NCBI GenBank assembly: GCA_016716905.1
Contig: JADJUS010000022.1
Span: 62,001 to 126,000, forward strand
Reading direction: 5' to 3'
DNA length: 64,000 bases
DNA from: Acidobacteriota bacterium
GTDB lineage: Bacteria > Acidobacteriota > Vicinamibacteria > Vicinamibacterales > SCN-69-37
The notes under the pieces were generated by a model. That model made no database searches. It was not told where the DNA came from and worked only from the letters and a program-made list of their open reading frames with translations. The position numbers and the translations under genes are program-made. Below, one piece after another: positions 51,363 through 60,722 of this stretch. Each line of letters begins with the position of its first letter. Positions within the stretch are counted from its first letter, which is position 1.

Positions 51363-52524
51363 CGTGTTTTTGTTCCGGCGGTTCTTCAGCCAATTCCCGG
51401 CCCGGCAGCCTCGGCACGCTCGGCACGGGGAAGCGCCGCAGTCCCCCGCGGATGTCGGCCAGGTGCCCCGCGAACTCCCGGGCCTCCGGGGAGCTCACAT
51501 CGAGGGTCGTGCGAAACTCAAGGAGGAGAGCCAGGCCCAGCCCAAGGACCAGGCCAATCATCCCTCGCATCAGGACCACACCCCGGCGCGACCCACCGCT
51601 TCGAGACTTCGGCGGGACGGCCGCCTCAACCACCACCAGAGCCGAGGCATTGTCCAATTCCGAGATTTTGGCTTCTTCGTACGAGGTCTTGAGCGACACA
51701 TAGAGATCCCGCTGGAGGTCAATTTCCCGCTGCAGTTGGTCTCGCCCCAACGTGAGTTGCGGCGGGATGGTCGTCGGCCGCTCTTCGTTCGGTGCATCGT
51801 TCGGAATCAGGAGCCGGTTCTTCTCGGTGAACATTCGCAATTTGTCTTCGGTGTCCTTCAGCTGGTTGGCCTTTTCGGTCACCTGCTTTTCGATGAACTC
51901 CCGTCGGTCCTTCGCCGCCTTGGTGCGAATGTCCTTGTCGAAATCCGCCAGCGCCTTCTGGAACAAGTTCGTGAGTTCCGCCGCCATGCCGGGGTCGGTC
52001 CAGCCGGCCGAGATGGTCAATACCGGCATCTCGTCTCCCCAGGACCGCGTGCTCGACTCGAGCTTGGGATTGGCGTCAGCCAGACGTTCGCGCGCCAGGG
52101 CCTCTCGTTGTCCCGGTGGGGTCCCGGGAGGACTCAACCGATCGAGCACGGTGACGCCGTCACTCAGCTTGTCCTTGAGGACGGCGTTCATCACGACCGT
52201 CGAGGACAGCACGGTCGAGTAATAGTGAAAAGGATTCCCCCGGTACGGCTGCTCGACTTCGTCCACCACGCCGGCGGCTGCCCGGCCCTCGCCAGGGCTC
52301 ATCACAAACGTCACTGAGGCCTGATACCACGGCGAGAGCATCAAGGCCTGCACCACTCCAACGGCCAGGCCCAGAGCGAACATCACGGCGAGCAGCACGC
52401 GATGGCGCAAGACAAAATTCAGCGCCACTAGTGGCGAAAGCCGGACCTCCCCCTCGTCATCGAAGTGATCGGGGAGCCGCTGGGTCTGACCTGGAAGCGA
52501 CACCCGGTGAGCGTAGCACGACAC
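51355..52524 (-). CDS. Wzz-type chain-length/export inner-membrane protein
   Basis: The 389-residue protein has two membrane segments (LLAVMFALGLAVGVVQALML near residue 45 and GVVLMRGMIGLVLGLGLALL near the C-terminus) around a periplasmic coiled-coil (EFIEKQVTEKANQLKDTEDK, RDQLQREIDLQRDLYVSLKT). This is the Wzz/polysaccharide co-polymerase layout, without a tyrosine-kinase domain. It overlaps the export protein gene. GTG 52522-52524 is assumed as start; GTG 52503 is possible. Confidence 0.85.
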   Translation of the reverse strand: MSCYAHRVSLPGQTQRLPDHFDDEGEVRLSPLVALNFVLRHRVLLAVMFALGLAVGVVQALMLSPWYQASVTFVMSPGEGRAAAGVVDEVEQPYRGNPFHYYSTVLSSTVVMNAVLKDKLSDGVTVLDRLSPPGTPPGQREALARERLADANPKLESSTRSWGDEMPVLTISAGWTDPGMAAELTNLFQKALADFDKDIRTKAAKDRREFIEKQVTEKANQLKDTEDKLRMFTEKNRLLIPNDAPNEERPTTIPPQLTLGRDQLQREIDLQRDLYVSLKTSYEEAKISELDNASALVVVEAAVPPKSRSGGSRRGVVLMRGMIGLVLGLGLALLLEFRTTLDVSSPEAREFAGHLADIRGGLRRFPVPSVPRLPGRELAEEPPEQKHDV

Positions 52525-52531
52525 CTCCGGG

Positions 52532-53032
52532 TCAGCGCGCGCGGGCCCCGATGTCGTCCCCGCCGAGCATCAGGGCGGCGATCGGCGTTTCGATCAAGCC
52601 GTTCGGGCCCGCTGACAGCAACCAGGACGGCCCCGCAGATCCCTGCGCCCGGACGTCGAGCAGGAAGCATCGTCCCCAGGCATCGGTGGGCATGCCCTCG
52701 CCGAACAGCTCCGGCGCCGACGTCGCGGCAAGAATCCATTCGCTATGCGAGGCAAGCGATTGTGCGGCCGCACGGGCACTCGCCGTAGCCGGCACGAGTT
52801 GCGGTAACCGGCCGGGACCACACGCCACGGTGATGGTGCCGCCGGAGACGCGTGCGGGGTGCGCGCGCAGATACTCGGCGGCCGATTCCGCTCTCGTCTG
52901 CGTTTGTGTAATCCGTCTCGAATTCAGAAACGAGGCGGCACCGGGTGGTACAACGACCGTCGCCACGACGATTGCAATCAGGGCTCCCACCAGCTGCTGA
53001 CCTGAAAACGGGAAACGCGGATGTGCGGTCAC
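52532..53032 (-). CDS. Pseudopilin-like single-span protein in the polysaccharide cluster
   Basis: The 166-residue protein starts at GTG 53030-53032, overlapping the preceding stop by 4 nt. A hydrophobic segment (LVGALIAIVVATVVVPPGAA) follows a short N-terminus, then a globular part ending TDAWGRCFLLDVRAQGSAGP, SWLLSAGPNGLIETPIAALM. The tail resembles type II secretion pseudopilins (DxWG...SAGPDG), but the canonical prepilin cleavage site GFTLxE is not evident. Function is unknown. Confidence 0.55.
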   Translation of the reverse strand: MTAHPRFPFSGQQLVGALIAIVVATVVVPPGAASFLNSRRITQTQTRAESAAEYLRAHPARVSGGTITVACGPGRLPQLVPATASARAAAQSLASHSEWILAATSAPELFGEGMPTDAWGRCFLLDVRAQGSAGPSWLLSAGPNGLIETPIAALMLGGDDIGARAR

Positions 53033-54387
53033 CGGCCCCTCCCGAGAAGCATCCGGCCCACCGTGCGCACGAGGATGCTGAGGTCGAACCACATCGACCG
53101 GTGGCGCACGTAATACAAGTCGTATTCCAGCTTCGTCATCGCACCTTCCACCGAGTCACCGTAGCGGGTGTTGACCTGGGCCCATCCCGTCAGGCCCGGC
53201 GCCACGATGAGGCGTGCCCGGTACAAGGGCGCCTGCTGCTCGAGCACATCGATAAACTCCCGGCGCTCCGGACGTGGCCCCACCATGCTCATGTCTCCGC
53301 GCAGCACGGCCCACAAGTTTGGCAGTTCATCGATGTGGGTGCGGCGCAGCATGCGGCCGACACGGGTGATGCGCGGATCGTTTTCCGGGCTCCATTGGGG
53401 CCCCGCCGTTTCCGCGTCCTTTCTCATCGTCCGGAACTTGGTGAGCCGGAACGGCCGTCCCCGGCGACCCTGGCGCATCTGCGAATACAACACCGGCCGC
53501 CCCGACTCCACGAGGACAGCCAACGCGGCGATGACGGCCGGTACCACACCCACCACAGCGAGGATGACGGCCACGGCAAGGTCGAGGAGACGCTTCGCGA
53601 TCGGCGAAGGGTCCCCGGGCCCGGCCCCCACGAAGAGTTGGGTCAGCATCCAGTCGTGGCCGAGATGGCGCACCGGCACGCGCCGGAGCGTCTGCTCGTA
53701 CACACGTGCGAACGTGACCACGTCGATCCCGGCTTCCTGGCAGCGCAGGAGTTGGTCGATGGTTTCTGCCGAAACGGCGCCATCCGCCGCGACGATGACT
53801 TCGTTCACACCAAGCCGCGCGGCCAGTCCATCAATTCCCTCACCGGCAATCAGCCGCTGATCGTCGGCGCGTCGGAGGGGCGCCAGCATAGCCGCGTCGC
53901 GCAGGGCGGGCTCCTTCGCGAGCGCCATCGCGGCGTCGGCGGCGGGACCATCACCCACGATCAACACGGTCCGAGTGAAGGAGTCGCGCGTCAGGATCCA
54001 CAGCAGGAGCAGGCGGCCGCCCAGCGTGAGCCACGCGGCGTTCCAGAGCAGATACAACGCCACCAATCGCGGCAACGCCTCCGAACCGACGTAGAAGAAC
54101 ACGGCGAGGTACGCCACGAGCAACACGCCGCCGGCATGGATCAACCCGGATGCCGTGGCCCGGAGATCGAGGGCGATGGTGGAGTGGCGCGTGGGTGAGA
54201 GCGCGGTGACCCAGAGAGGAACCGCGATGAACCACCAGGCTTGATCGCGAACGAAGCCGGCCGAATATCCGAAGCCTGCGGTCAACGACCATGTCCACGT
54301 CGCCAGGACCACCGCCATCGTCGCGCTCGCGGTGTCGCTCACGGCGAGCAGTACGGCGCGTTCGGAGGGGCGAAGGGCGCGGGCCAT
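53029..54387 (-). CDS. Undecaprenyl-phosphate sugar phosphotransferase (polyprenyl glycosylphosphotransferase)
   Basis: The 452-residue protein has an N-terminal hydrophobic region of several membrane segments, a Rossmann-like middle (VLIVGDGPAADAAMALAKEP) and a C-terminal phosphotransferase domain: IAKRLLDLAVAVILAVVGVV, RVGRMLRRTHIDELPNLWAV and LRGDMSMVGPRPERREF. It transfers a sugar-phosphate onto undecaprenyl-phosphate to start polysaccharide repeat assembly. Sugar specificity cannot be read. It follows the YdcF-like gene in the same operon. Confidence 0.93.
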   Translation of the reverse strand: MARALRPSERAVLLAVSDTASATMAVVLATWTWSLTAGFGYSAGFVRDQAWWFIAVPLWVTALSPTRHSTIALDLRATASGLIHAGGVLLVAYLAVFFYVGSEALPRLVALYLLWNAAWLTLGGRLLLLWILTRDSFTRTVLIVGDGPAADAAMALAKEPALRDAAMLAPLRRADDQRLIAGEGIDGLAARLGVNEVIVAADGAVSAETIDQLLRCQEAGIDVVTFARVYEQTLRRVPVRHLGHDWMLTQLFVGAGPGDPSPIAKRLLDLAVAVILAVVGVVPAVIAALAVLVESGRPVLYSQMRQGRRGRPFRLTKFRTMRKDAETAGPQWSPENDPRITRVGRMLRRTHIDELPNLWAVLRGDMSMVGPRPERREFIDVLEQQAPLYRARLIVAPGLTGWAQVNTRYGDSVEGAMTKLEYDLYYVRHRSMWFDLSILVRTVGRMLLGRGR

Positions 54388-54417
54388 GGGTAGGGATGTT
54401 AGCTCAGGGCCGATGAG

Positions 54418-55182
54418 TCATCGGGGCGCGACGGCGCCCCACAACCAGTAGAACGCGCGGCCGTAGAGCTCGCGAAGCGCCGTGTGGGTCTGGCGCAGCG
54501 CATCGACGCTGGGCAGGAACCTCATCAGCGTCAGGCCGTCGTACGCATCAAGTGCGAAGTCGACAGGAAAGGAGGTGACTACGAATCCGTGCTGTTCGAA
54601 GACCAGCCGCGCACGGCGCATGTGGAACGCCGATGTGACCAGCAGGATTTTCGGTGATGTGAGTTGACGCGCCCTCAGGAGCGACGCGACTTCCCTGGCC
54701 TCGTCGGCGGTATTGGCGACACGACCGGTGATCGCGATGCGATCCGCAGGGACGCCAAGTGCCATCGCCTGCCTCGCGAGCAGGTCGCCTTCTGTCGGAA
54801 GGTCCGGCGCCCCGGCTATTGGCGCCGCCGTGAAGACCAGCAACGGAGCCTTGCCGGCCTGGAACAACTCCACGCCGCCGAAGAACCGATTCGGGTCGCC
54901 CCATTCACTGACACGCTCCGGCCCAGGCGCCAGACCGCGGCCGGCGCTCAGGACCACAATCGCGTCGACCACCGGACTGAGCGCCGCCGACGGCCGCACG
55001 GCCCAGTTTTCGGTCGCCCTCATCAGCCATGAGCCCACGTAAGGATTGGTGCTCACCAGCAGCACGACGAGCGCCGCAAGCATGGGGGCGCGACGCCGCC
55101 GTGCCAGTCCCCAGACGAGCAATATCAGGCACATGCCGAGCGGCAGCACAAATTGCGGCAGGACTTTGCTGAGGAGGAACAT
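54418..55182 (-). CDS. YdcF/ElyC-family membrane protein, second copy
   Basis: The 254-residue protein starts at ATG 55180-55182 after an AGGACGG, with two N-terminal membrane segments (LPLGMCLILLVWGLARRRRA, PMLAALVVLLVSTNPYVG) and a DUF218 domain (VVDAIVVLSAGRGLAPGPER, KAPLLVFTAAPIAGAPDLPT, ARQLTSPKILLVTSAFHMRR). It is closer to ElyC than the protein at 47572. Members are implicated in undecaprenyl-phosphate-related envelope control. It lies 14 nt below the epimerase/dehydratase stop. Confidence 0.85.
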   Translation of the reverse strand: MFLLSKVLPQFVLPLGMCLILLVWGLARRRRAPMLAALVVLLVSTNPYVGSWLMRATENWAVRPSAALSPVVDAIVVLSAGRGLAPGPERVSEWGDPNRFFGGVELFQAGKAPLLVFTAAPIAGAPDLPTEGDLLARQAMALGVPADRIAITGRVANTADEAREVASLLRARQLTSPKILLVTSAFHMRRARLVFEQHGFVVTSFPVDFALDAYDGLTLMRFLPSVDALRQTHTALRELYGRAFYWLWGAVAPR

Positions 55183-55196
55183 CCGTCCTGTGGATG

Positions 55197-57086
55197 TCAG
55201 GCGCGGGGTAACTGCACCACGACTGCGGGCGCGCGGGGGCCCGCGGGTCGAGGCCGTGCGGTGAGCGTCGCCGACGGCACACACTGATGAAAGAGGCGAA
55301 CGATGCGATCGTGATCGTCGGCGGCCGCCGCGTCGGCCAACCGGTTCACCATGTCGTCGAGGTTGTCTTCGGTCACCACAGTCGGCTCGAGCACACGTCT
55401 GACGTCACCTCGGGCGGTGGGCTCGATCACCGCACCGGGCTCCCACAGTACCTCGTTGAGTTTCTCTCCAGGCCTGAGCCCGGTAAACACGATGGGCACC
55501 TCACTCTCCTGGAAACCCGACAGCCGGATCATGTCAGCGGCCATCTCGCGCAGCAGCACGGGCTCACCCATGTCGAGCACAAACAGTTCGCCGCCCTGGC
55601 CGATGCCTCCCGCCTGCAGGATGAGGTGCACCGCCTCGGAGATGGTCATGAAATACCGGCGCACGTCCGGATGCGTGACCGTCACGGGCCCGCCGCGTTC
55701 GATCTGCGCCTTGAAGATCGGGACGACACTGCCGCGACTCCCGAGGACATTGCCGAATCGCACCACGACGTACGCCCCACCCTGCGTGCGGGCGGTCCGT
55801 TGCACCACCAGCTCGGCCACGCGTTTGGAGGCGCCCATGATGTTGCTCGGCGCCACGGCCTTGTCGGTTGACACCATGACAAAACGCTCAACGCCCGCTG
55901 CGACGGAGGCATCAAGGACGTTCCTCGTGCCAAGGATGTTGTTGGTCACCGCCTCGGCGGCGTTGTCCTCCATCAGCGGCACGTGTTTGTGGGCCGCGGC
56001 ATGGAACACGACCGTCGGTTCGCACCTGCGGAAGATTCGCATCACCCGTTCGCGGTCCCGCACGTCGGCGATCGCAACCTCAACGATCACGGAAGGGAAC
56101 CGCATCCGCAGTTCACCGGCAATCGCGAAAATGCTGTTCTCACCGTGTCCCAGCAACAGCAACCGAGCCGGCCTGGCGTGCGCCACCTGCCTGCACAATT
56201 CAGACCCGATGGAACCGCCGGCCCCCGTGACCACGACGCTCGCGCCCTGGAGGTACGTCGGACCGGCGACATGCGCGGGCACCTGAGGCCGGCGCAGGAG
56301 GTCGGAGATCTCCACGTTCCGAAGGCGGCTGACGCTGACGTTGCCGTCAAGCAGTTCGTAGAAACCTGGCACGACGCGCGACGGGATCCCCAGTTCCTGA
56401 CAGCGTTCGGCCACGGCCCGCACGATGTGCCCGCCCGCGGTGGGAATGGCGATGACCACTTCATCGACGCGCTGGTCAGCGGCGATTTTCGCCAGGGCGC
56501 CAAGTTCACCCAGGACGGGAAGTCCGTGAATCTGCTGATTCACCTTGTTCCTGGCGTCGTCGAGAAATCCGATCGGCAGAAGACCGAGTTGGGGATTCTT
56601 CTGCATTTCGCGGGCAACGAGCACACCCGCATCACCTGCGCCAACGATCAGGACTTTGCGGGTGGGCGGAGGGCCGCCGCGGGGACGCATGGCGATGGTT
56701 TCGGCAATTGCACGGACGGACGCACGAAGACCGACCGTCATCGCGACGGCAAACAACCAGTCGAGCGGCGGCACCCAGCGCGACCAGCCCTCAGTCCACT
56801 CCAACAAGCGCAGCACCACCATGAAGGTGGACAGGATGGCGGAGGCCACACAGTTGGCCAGGACGATGGCCATCAGATCCCAGAACCCGGCGTACCGCCA
56901 GTAGCGGCGATAGAGACCGAATCCGTAAAACGTGGCCAGCTTGATAACGATGGCCGCCAGCAGGAACGGCACAAACTCCGGCCGAAACTCCAGGAACAAC
57001 CAGCCGAAGCGCAGTCCGAACGCACCCCAGGCGGCCACGATGATGGCCAGCAGGTCGGCAAGGAAGAGGTATCGGTTGCGGATCAC
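55197..57086 (-). CDS. UDP-sugar 4,6-dehydratase, PglF/WbpM/CapD type
   Basis: About 629 residues. Four membrane segments come first (ADLLAIIVAAWGAFGLRFG and onward), then a cofactor-binding domain (VLIVGAGDAGVLVAREMQKN), then a SDR catalytic domain with TGAGGSIGSELCRQVAHARP, HKHVPLMEDNAAEAVTNNIL and VSTDKAVAPSNIMGASKRVA. These 5-domain enzymes dehydrate UDP-GlcNAc to a 4-keto-6-deoxy sugar, a precursor for FucNAc-type sugars. The start is uncertain: GTG 57084-57086 is used, though GTG 57155 is in frame. Confidence 0.88.
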   Translation of the reverse strand: MIRNRYLFLADLLAIIVAAWGAFGLRFGWLFLEFRPEFVPFLLAAIVIKLATFYGFGLYRRYWRYAGFWDLMAIVLANCVASAILSTFMVVLRLLEWTEGWSRWVPPLDWLFAVAMTVGLRASVRAIAETIAMRPRGGPPPTRKVLIVGAGDAGVLVAREMQKNPQLGLLPIGFLDDARNKVNQQIHGLPVLGELGALAKIAADQRVDEVVIAIPTAGGHIVRAVAERCQELGIPSRVVPGFYELLDGNVSVSRLRNVEISDLLRRPQVPAHVAGPTYLQGASVVVTGAGGSIGSELCRQVAHARPARLLLLGHGENSIFAIAGELRMRFPSVIVEVAIADVRDRERVMRIFRRCEPTVVFHAAAHKHVPLMEDNAAEAVTNNILGTRNVLDASVAAGVERFVMVSTDKAVAPSNIMGASKRVAELVVQRTARTQGGAYVVVRFGNVLGSRGSVVPIFKAQIERGGPVTVTHPDVRRYFMTISEAVHLILQAGGIGQGGELFVLDMGEPVLLREMAADMIRLSGFQESEVPIVFTGLRPGEKLNEVLWEPGAVIEPTARGDVRRVLEPTVVTEDNLDDMVNRLADAAAADDHDRIVRLFHQCVPSATLTARPRPAGPRAPAVVVQLPRA

Positions 57087-57120
57087 GTTGCCGTAGGGAT
57101 TATCGCCGAAAAACGCAATA

Positions 57121-58107
57121 TCAGTGGTGCGGCGGACCGCCGCCGAGCATCCCACGCCAGAATCCGGCGCTCCAGCTCACCTGCAGGGTGGCCAACGCGG
57201 TAAAGGCCGCCAGGGCACTCGCCCCACGTCTTGCCACCAACACGGCACCGGCCGTGAGCACAGCCGGATACAGGCCCGCAGCGACGCCGCTCAGCGGCGA
57301 GGGCCACAGCAGTGCCATCACGCCGGTGGCCAGCACCCAGGGCACCAGGAGCATCGGCGGCACCTGGCGCCAGTGAATCGCCTGCACGTCTTTGCGCAGC
57401 ATCTGACGCTTCCAGTAGCCGTATCGGAAGTACTGGCGGCTCAGCGTTGCCAGCGTCGGCCGCGCGGTGTACGTCGCTGAAATCCGGCGATCGAACACCA
57501 CGTCCAAGCCAGCCTTCCGGACACGATAATTGAAGTCGAAGTCCTGATTGGCTGAGAGGGACTCATCGAACCCGCCGAGCTGCTTCCAGAGCTCGCGGCG
57601 GAATGAGCCAAACGGGACGGTCTCCACCCGAACGGTGACCGGACCGGCAGAATCCGGATGGCGATAAAGGGCCCCGCCCGATCCCAGCGGGTGCGACACA
57701 ACGTCGGCGATTGCCCGGGCCATGCGGGTCTCGGCACCGGGCTGCACCTTCCAACCTCCACCCACCACGCCGGCACGCGCATCGGCCAGCCCGGCTATCG
57801 AGTGCTCAATGTAGTTGGCATCGGGCACGCTGTGCCCATCCAGGCGGACGATCACGTCGGCAGAGGTGGCGAGGATCCCGGCATTCATGGCCGGCCCGGG
57901 GCCGCGGCCAGGTCCGGCGACGACTCGTGCAGGCGTCCTGGTGTTCGCCGAGGACCAACGGCGAATCACGCCGGCTGAGTCGTCGGTGGATCCGTCATCC
58001 ACGACGACAATTTCATCGGGAAGGACCGTCTGGGATCCGAGGGCGTCGAGGAGGGCCTCAATGGACCCCGCCTCGTTGCGGCACGGGACAACAACGGCTA
58101 CGTTCAG
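57121..58107 (-). CDS. Glycosyltransferase family 2 with likely CTG start
   Basis: The 328-residue GT-A enzyme begins LNVAVVVPCRNEAGSIEALL; the first 34 residues, including the expected VPCRNEA, are only read if translation starts at CTG 58105-58107. That CTG overlaps the preceding TGA by 4 nt, like other starts in this operon. Other motifs are DEIVVVDDGSTDDSAGVI, VIVRLDGHSVPDANYIEHSI and GGFDESLSANQDFDFNYR. The C-terminus has hydrophobic segments (LLVPWVLATGVMALLWPSPL). Donor is unknown. Confidence 0.85.
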   Translation of the reverse strand: MNVAVVVPCRNEAGSIEALLDALGSQTVLPDEIVVVDDGSTDDSAGVIRRWSSANTRTPARVVAGPGRGPGPAMNAGILATSADVIVRLDGHSVPDANYIEHSIAGLADARAGVVGGGWKVQPGAETRMARAIADVVSHPLGSGGALYRHPDSAGPVTVRVETVPFGSFRRELWKQLGGFDESLSANQDFDFNYRVRKAGLDVVFDRRISATYTARPTLATLSRQYFRYGYWKRQMLRKDVQAIHWRQVPPMLLVPWVLATGVMALLWPSPLSGVAAGLYPAVLTAGAVLVARRGASALAAFTALATLQVSWSAGFWRGMLGGGPPHH

Positions 58108-59654
58108 CGGCGCTCCAGTGCCAGGCGCTCGCGAACGACGAGGAACCCGAACACGACGACCACCATGGCCATGAAAGCTGCGGCCACCAGCTGCAAGAGG
58201 GAGCGTCGGGTGAACGCCCGGTTCTCGTCAAACGCCACAGGCTTTTCAGATTGGTAGAGTCCACCCGCCGGGCGCAAGGCGACGCGGGAGAACTGGTCGT
58301 AGAGTTCGCCGAACTGCCTGGTCAGCATCTTGCCCTCGGCCTTGATCTCCTCAAGGCGCTTCTTCAGGTCATCCGCGCTGATTGACGCGCCGCCGGAGTC
58401 ACGTAGCGACTGCAGCCGCTTGTAATAGTCGGCGCGATTCTGCGCGCGAACCGCGTCGAGATTCGCGGTCACCATTTGCTGGGTCAAAGCCTGCCGGAAT
58501 CCCGCCGTCATGCCAGACATCTGAATAATGCGATCGATGAAGGACTGATCGATCAGGGGCATGGGCGCTTGCCCCGCGTCCCGGTTCGAACCCGCTGGCG
58601 CCGCGGCCAGCCTCGCGTCCATTGGAGCCGAGGTGCCGGAGTATTGCTGCAGGCCTTCCTGGTATTTCTTCGCCCGGTTCTCAGCCGATTTTTGCTCGCG
58701 TTCGGCAGACGCCACAGCTTCGTTGATCCACGCAAACGATTCCCGGGCCAACGCCCTGCCGGACGTCATCACCAGTGGTTCGAGCTGGGCGCGCAACAAA
58801 TCGTCGAGCTTGCCGCGAAGTTCCCAGAAGGTCAGCCGATCGACGCCGGCCGGCGCAGCCGCACCAGCACCTCCGGCCGCGTCCGGTGCTGGGTTCAAAC
58901 GCACCTGGACAGCGCCAGGAATTTTTGCAACTTCTTCGACGTTCAGAATAATCCGCTCCAGCGCGCTACGAAGCTGGTCGGCCCCAATGACCCATCCTCC
59001 AGGCCCTTCAGATGTCACGTCGAGGGTGGTGGGACTGAGCACGGTCACCTGGTACTTCAACACGCCTCGTTTGCTCTCGCTTTCGGTCGCCCACGTGGGC
59101 AGCACAATCGACATGGCCTTCACCAACACGGCATTCGGGATCGACGCGCACTCAGACGGCAGACTGAACACCAGACGGTACTGAATCGGCAAGGCGCGCC
59201 GCTTGGCCGCATGTTCATCCTGCAACTGCCGCCGTTCGACCGGGTCGAGTCGAGGCTGGCCCAGGAGCGCCTGGTACTCAAGGTCGAGCCACACGGAATC
59301 ATCGGACCGTTGTTCGACAAAAAATCCCGCACGAAACGGTTCGGGCGCGCAATAGGGTTTGACCTCGGCCGTGGTCCACACCTGGTCGATCACCGACGCC
59401 GCTGTGACGTCGGAGGACGAAAAGGGCAACCCGTTGGGATATTCCATCTTGTCTGCGGCAAGGAAGGTCGGCCGAAACTCCAGACTCACCTGCCGCGTCA
59501 CCGGCTGGATAAACCGCATGTACACGAAGCCGCCCACGCCAACAAGAACCGCCACCGCAGCCGCCGCCAGGATCGAAATTCGTCCGTGGGCCTTGAGCAA
59601 GGCTACGACATCAATCTTCCAGGCCTCAGAAACGTCGCGATTCGGTTCGGTCAT
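58104..59654 (-). CDS. Wzz-like inner-membrane protein with two TM segments, large
   Basis: The 516-residue protein starts at ATG 59652-59654. It has a membrane segment near residue 33 (ISILAAAAVAVLVGVGGFVY), a long periplasmic part, and a second segment at the C-terminus (LLQLVAAAFMAMVVVVFGFL). Coiled stretches such as WINEAVASAEREQKSAENRA and LKKRLEEIKAEGKMLTRQFG fit chain-length regulators. It is much larger than a classical Wzz. Similarity to any named family is only structural by eye. Confidence 0.72.
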   Translation of the reverse strand: MTEPNRDVSEAWKIDVVALLKAHGRISILAAAAVAVLVGVGGFVYMRFIQPVTRQVSLEFRPTFLAADKMEYPNGLPFSSSDVTAASVIDQVWTTAEVKPYCAPEPFRAGFFVEQRSDDSVWLDLEYQALLGQPRLDPVERRQLQDEHAAKRRALPIQYRLVFSLPSECASIPNAVLVKAMSIVLPTWATESESKRGVLKYQVTVLSPTTLDVTSEGPGGWVIGADQLRSALERIILNVEEVAKIPGAVQVRLNPAPDAAGGAGAAAPAGVDRLTFWELRGKLDDLLRAQLEPLVMTSGRALARESFAWINEAVASAEREQKSAENRAKKYQEGLQQYSGTSAPMDARLAAAPAGSNRDAGQAPMPLIDQSFIDRIIQMSGMTAGFRQALTQQMVTANLDAVRAQNRADYYKRLQSLRDSGGASISADDLKKRLEEIKAEGKMLTRQFGELYDQFSRVALRPAGGLYQSEKPVAFDENRAFTRRSLLQLVAAAFMAMVVVVFGFLVVRERLALERR

Positions 59655-59711
59655 AACGGACAAATCTCCCAAGCATCGGGTCGGGTCATCAGCCTAACAT
59701 GGCACTGGTCG

Positions 59712-60722
59712 TCACCGCCTGCCGGTGGCCACCGGTGGCAGCCCCGCGCCAAGCATCACGGCCGCGACAACCAGCGGCACATAGGCCACCACCAGGCCCC
59801 CCAGTACACTCAGTTGCCCGATCGCGACCAGGGCCGCCAGAGGCGCGAGCCAGAGCGCGTTGATTCCGATGATCGCCAGCGTGACTGGCTGGTGCGCGCT
59901 CCACGCCACCGCGAGGTGCTGATACGCATGGCTGCGATGCGCCTCGACCACGCGCTCACGCCGCATCGCCCGTCGCAACAGAGTAATCGTGGCATCGGCG
60001 ATGAAGACACCTGAGAGGATGAGCCAACTCCAACCAAGAGCCGGAGTGGCCGACAGGGCGCGCAACGAGAACACCGCCACGATGAACCCGAGATACCCGC
60101 TTCCGACATCGCCCATGAAGATGCGCGCGGGCGGCCAGTTCCATGCGAGAAACCCAGCCGTGGCTGAGGCGACCACTGCCGGCTCCAGCCACAGGACCGA
60201 GCCCGGCAGCACGACCGCCGACAGCACAGCCCCGCCGATGCAGACCGTCAGTGTCTGCGCGCCCGCGATGCCATCGATGCCGTCCATGAAGTTGGTCAGG
60301 TTGATGAGCCAGACGATGGCGACAACCAGCAGGGCGGCGACGGGCACACTCCAGGCCGGGTCCGCCAGGCTTGAGACCGCGAGACTCGCGGCAATGAAGT
60401 GCATGGTGAGGCGAAGCGCTGGAGGCACGTGGCGATGGTCATCCGCGAAGCCGACCGCGGCCACCAACACGCCGCACCCGAGCACCACCGGCGGGAGCGC
60501 GCCGGGGCTGCCGGTCCACCACCACCAGCACAATACTGCCGTGGTAACCAACACAATCGCCCCACCCCCGCCGCGGGGCGTGGCGACAGAATGCGAGCTG
60601 CGGGAATTGGGCACATCCACCATGTCCCGGCGGAGTGCGTACTGCCGTACCCGATCGGTGAGCCACCAGGACACGACGGCGGCCGTCAGCAGCAGAATCG
60701 CCCCCATGACTGGCGTCATCAT
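59712..60722 (-). CDS. WecA/MraY-like undecaprenyl-phosphate sugar-phosphate transferase
   Basis: The 336-residue polytopic enzyme has the family metal site GCGVLVAAVGFADDHRHVPP, the central LINLTNFMDGIDGIAGAQTL and the loop ARIFMGDVGSGYLGFIVAVF. It attaches a HexNAc-phosphate to undecaprenyl phosphate (WbpL-type). It lies 57 nt from the Wzz-like gene and overlaps the epimerase stop by 4 nt. Confidence 0.92.
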   Translation of the reverse strand: MMTPVMGAILLLTAAVVSWWLTDRVRQYALRRDMVDVPNSRSSHSVATPRGGGGAIVLVTTAVLCWWWWTGSPGALPPVVLGCGVLVAAVGFADDHRHVPPALRLTMHFIAASLAVSSLADPAWSVPVAALLVVAIVWLINLTNFMDGIDGIAGAQTLTVCIGGAVLSAVVLPGSVLWLEPAVVASATAGFLAWNWPPARIFMGDVGSGYLGFIVAVFSLRALSATPALGWSWLILSGVFIADATITLLRRAMRRERVVEAHRSHAYQHLAVAWSAHQPVTLAIIGINALWLAPLAALVAIGQLSVLGGLVVAYVPLVVAAVMLGAGLPPVATGRR

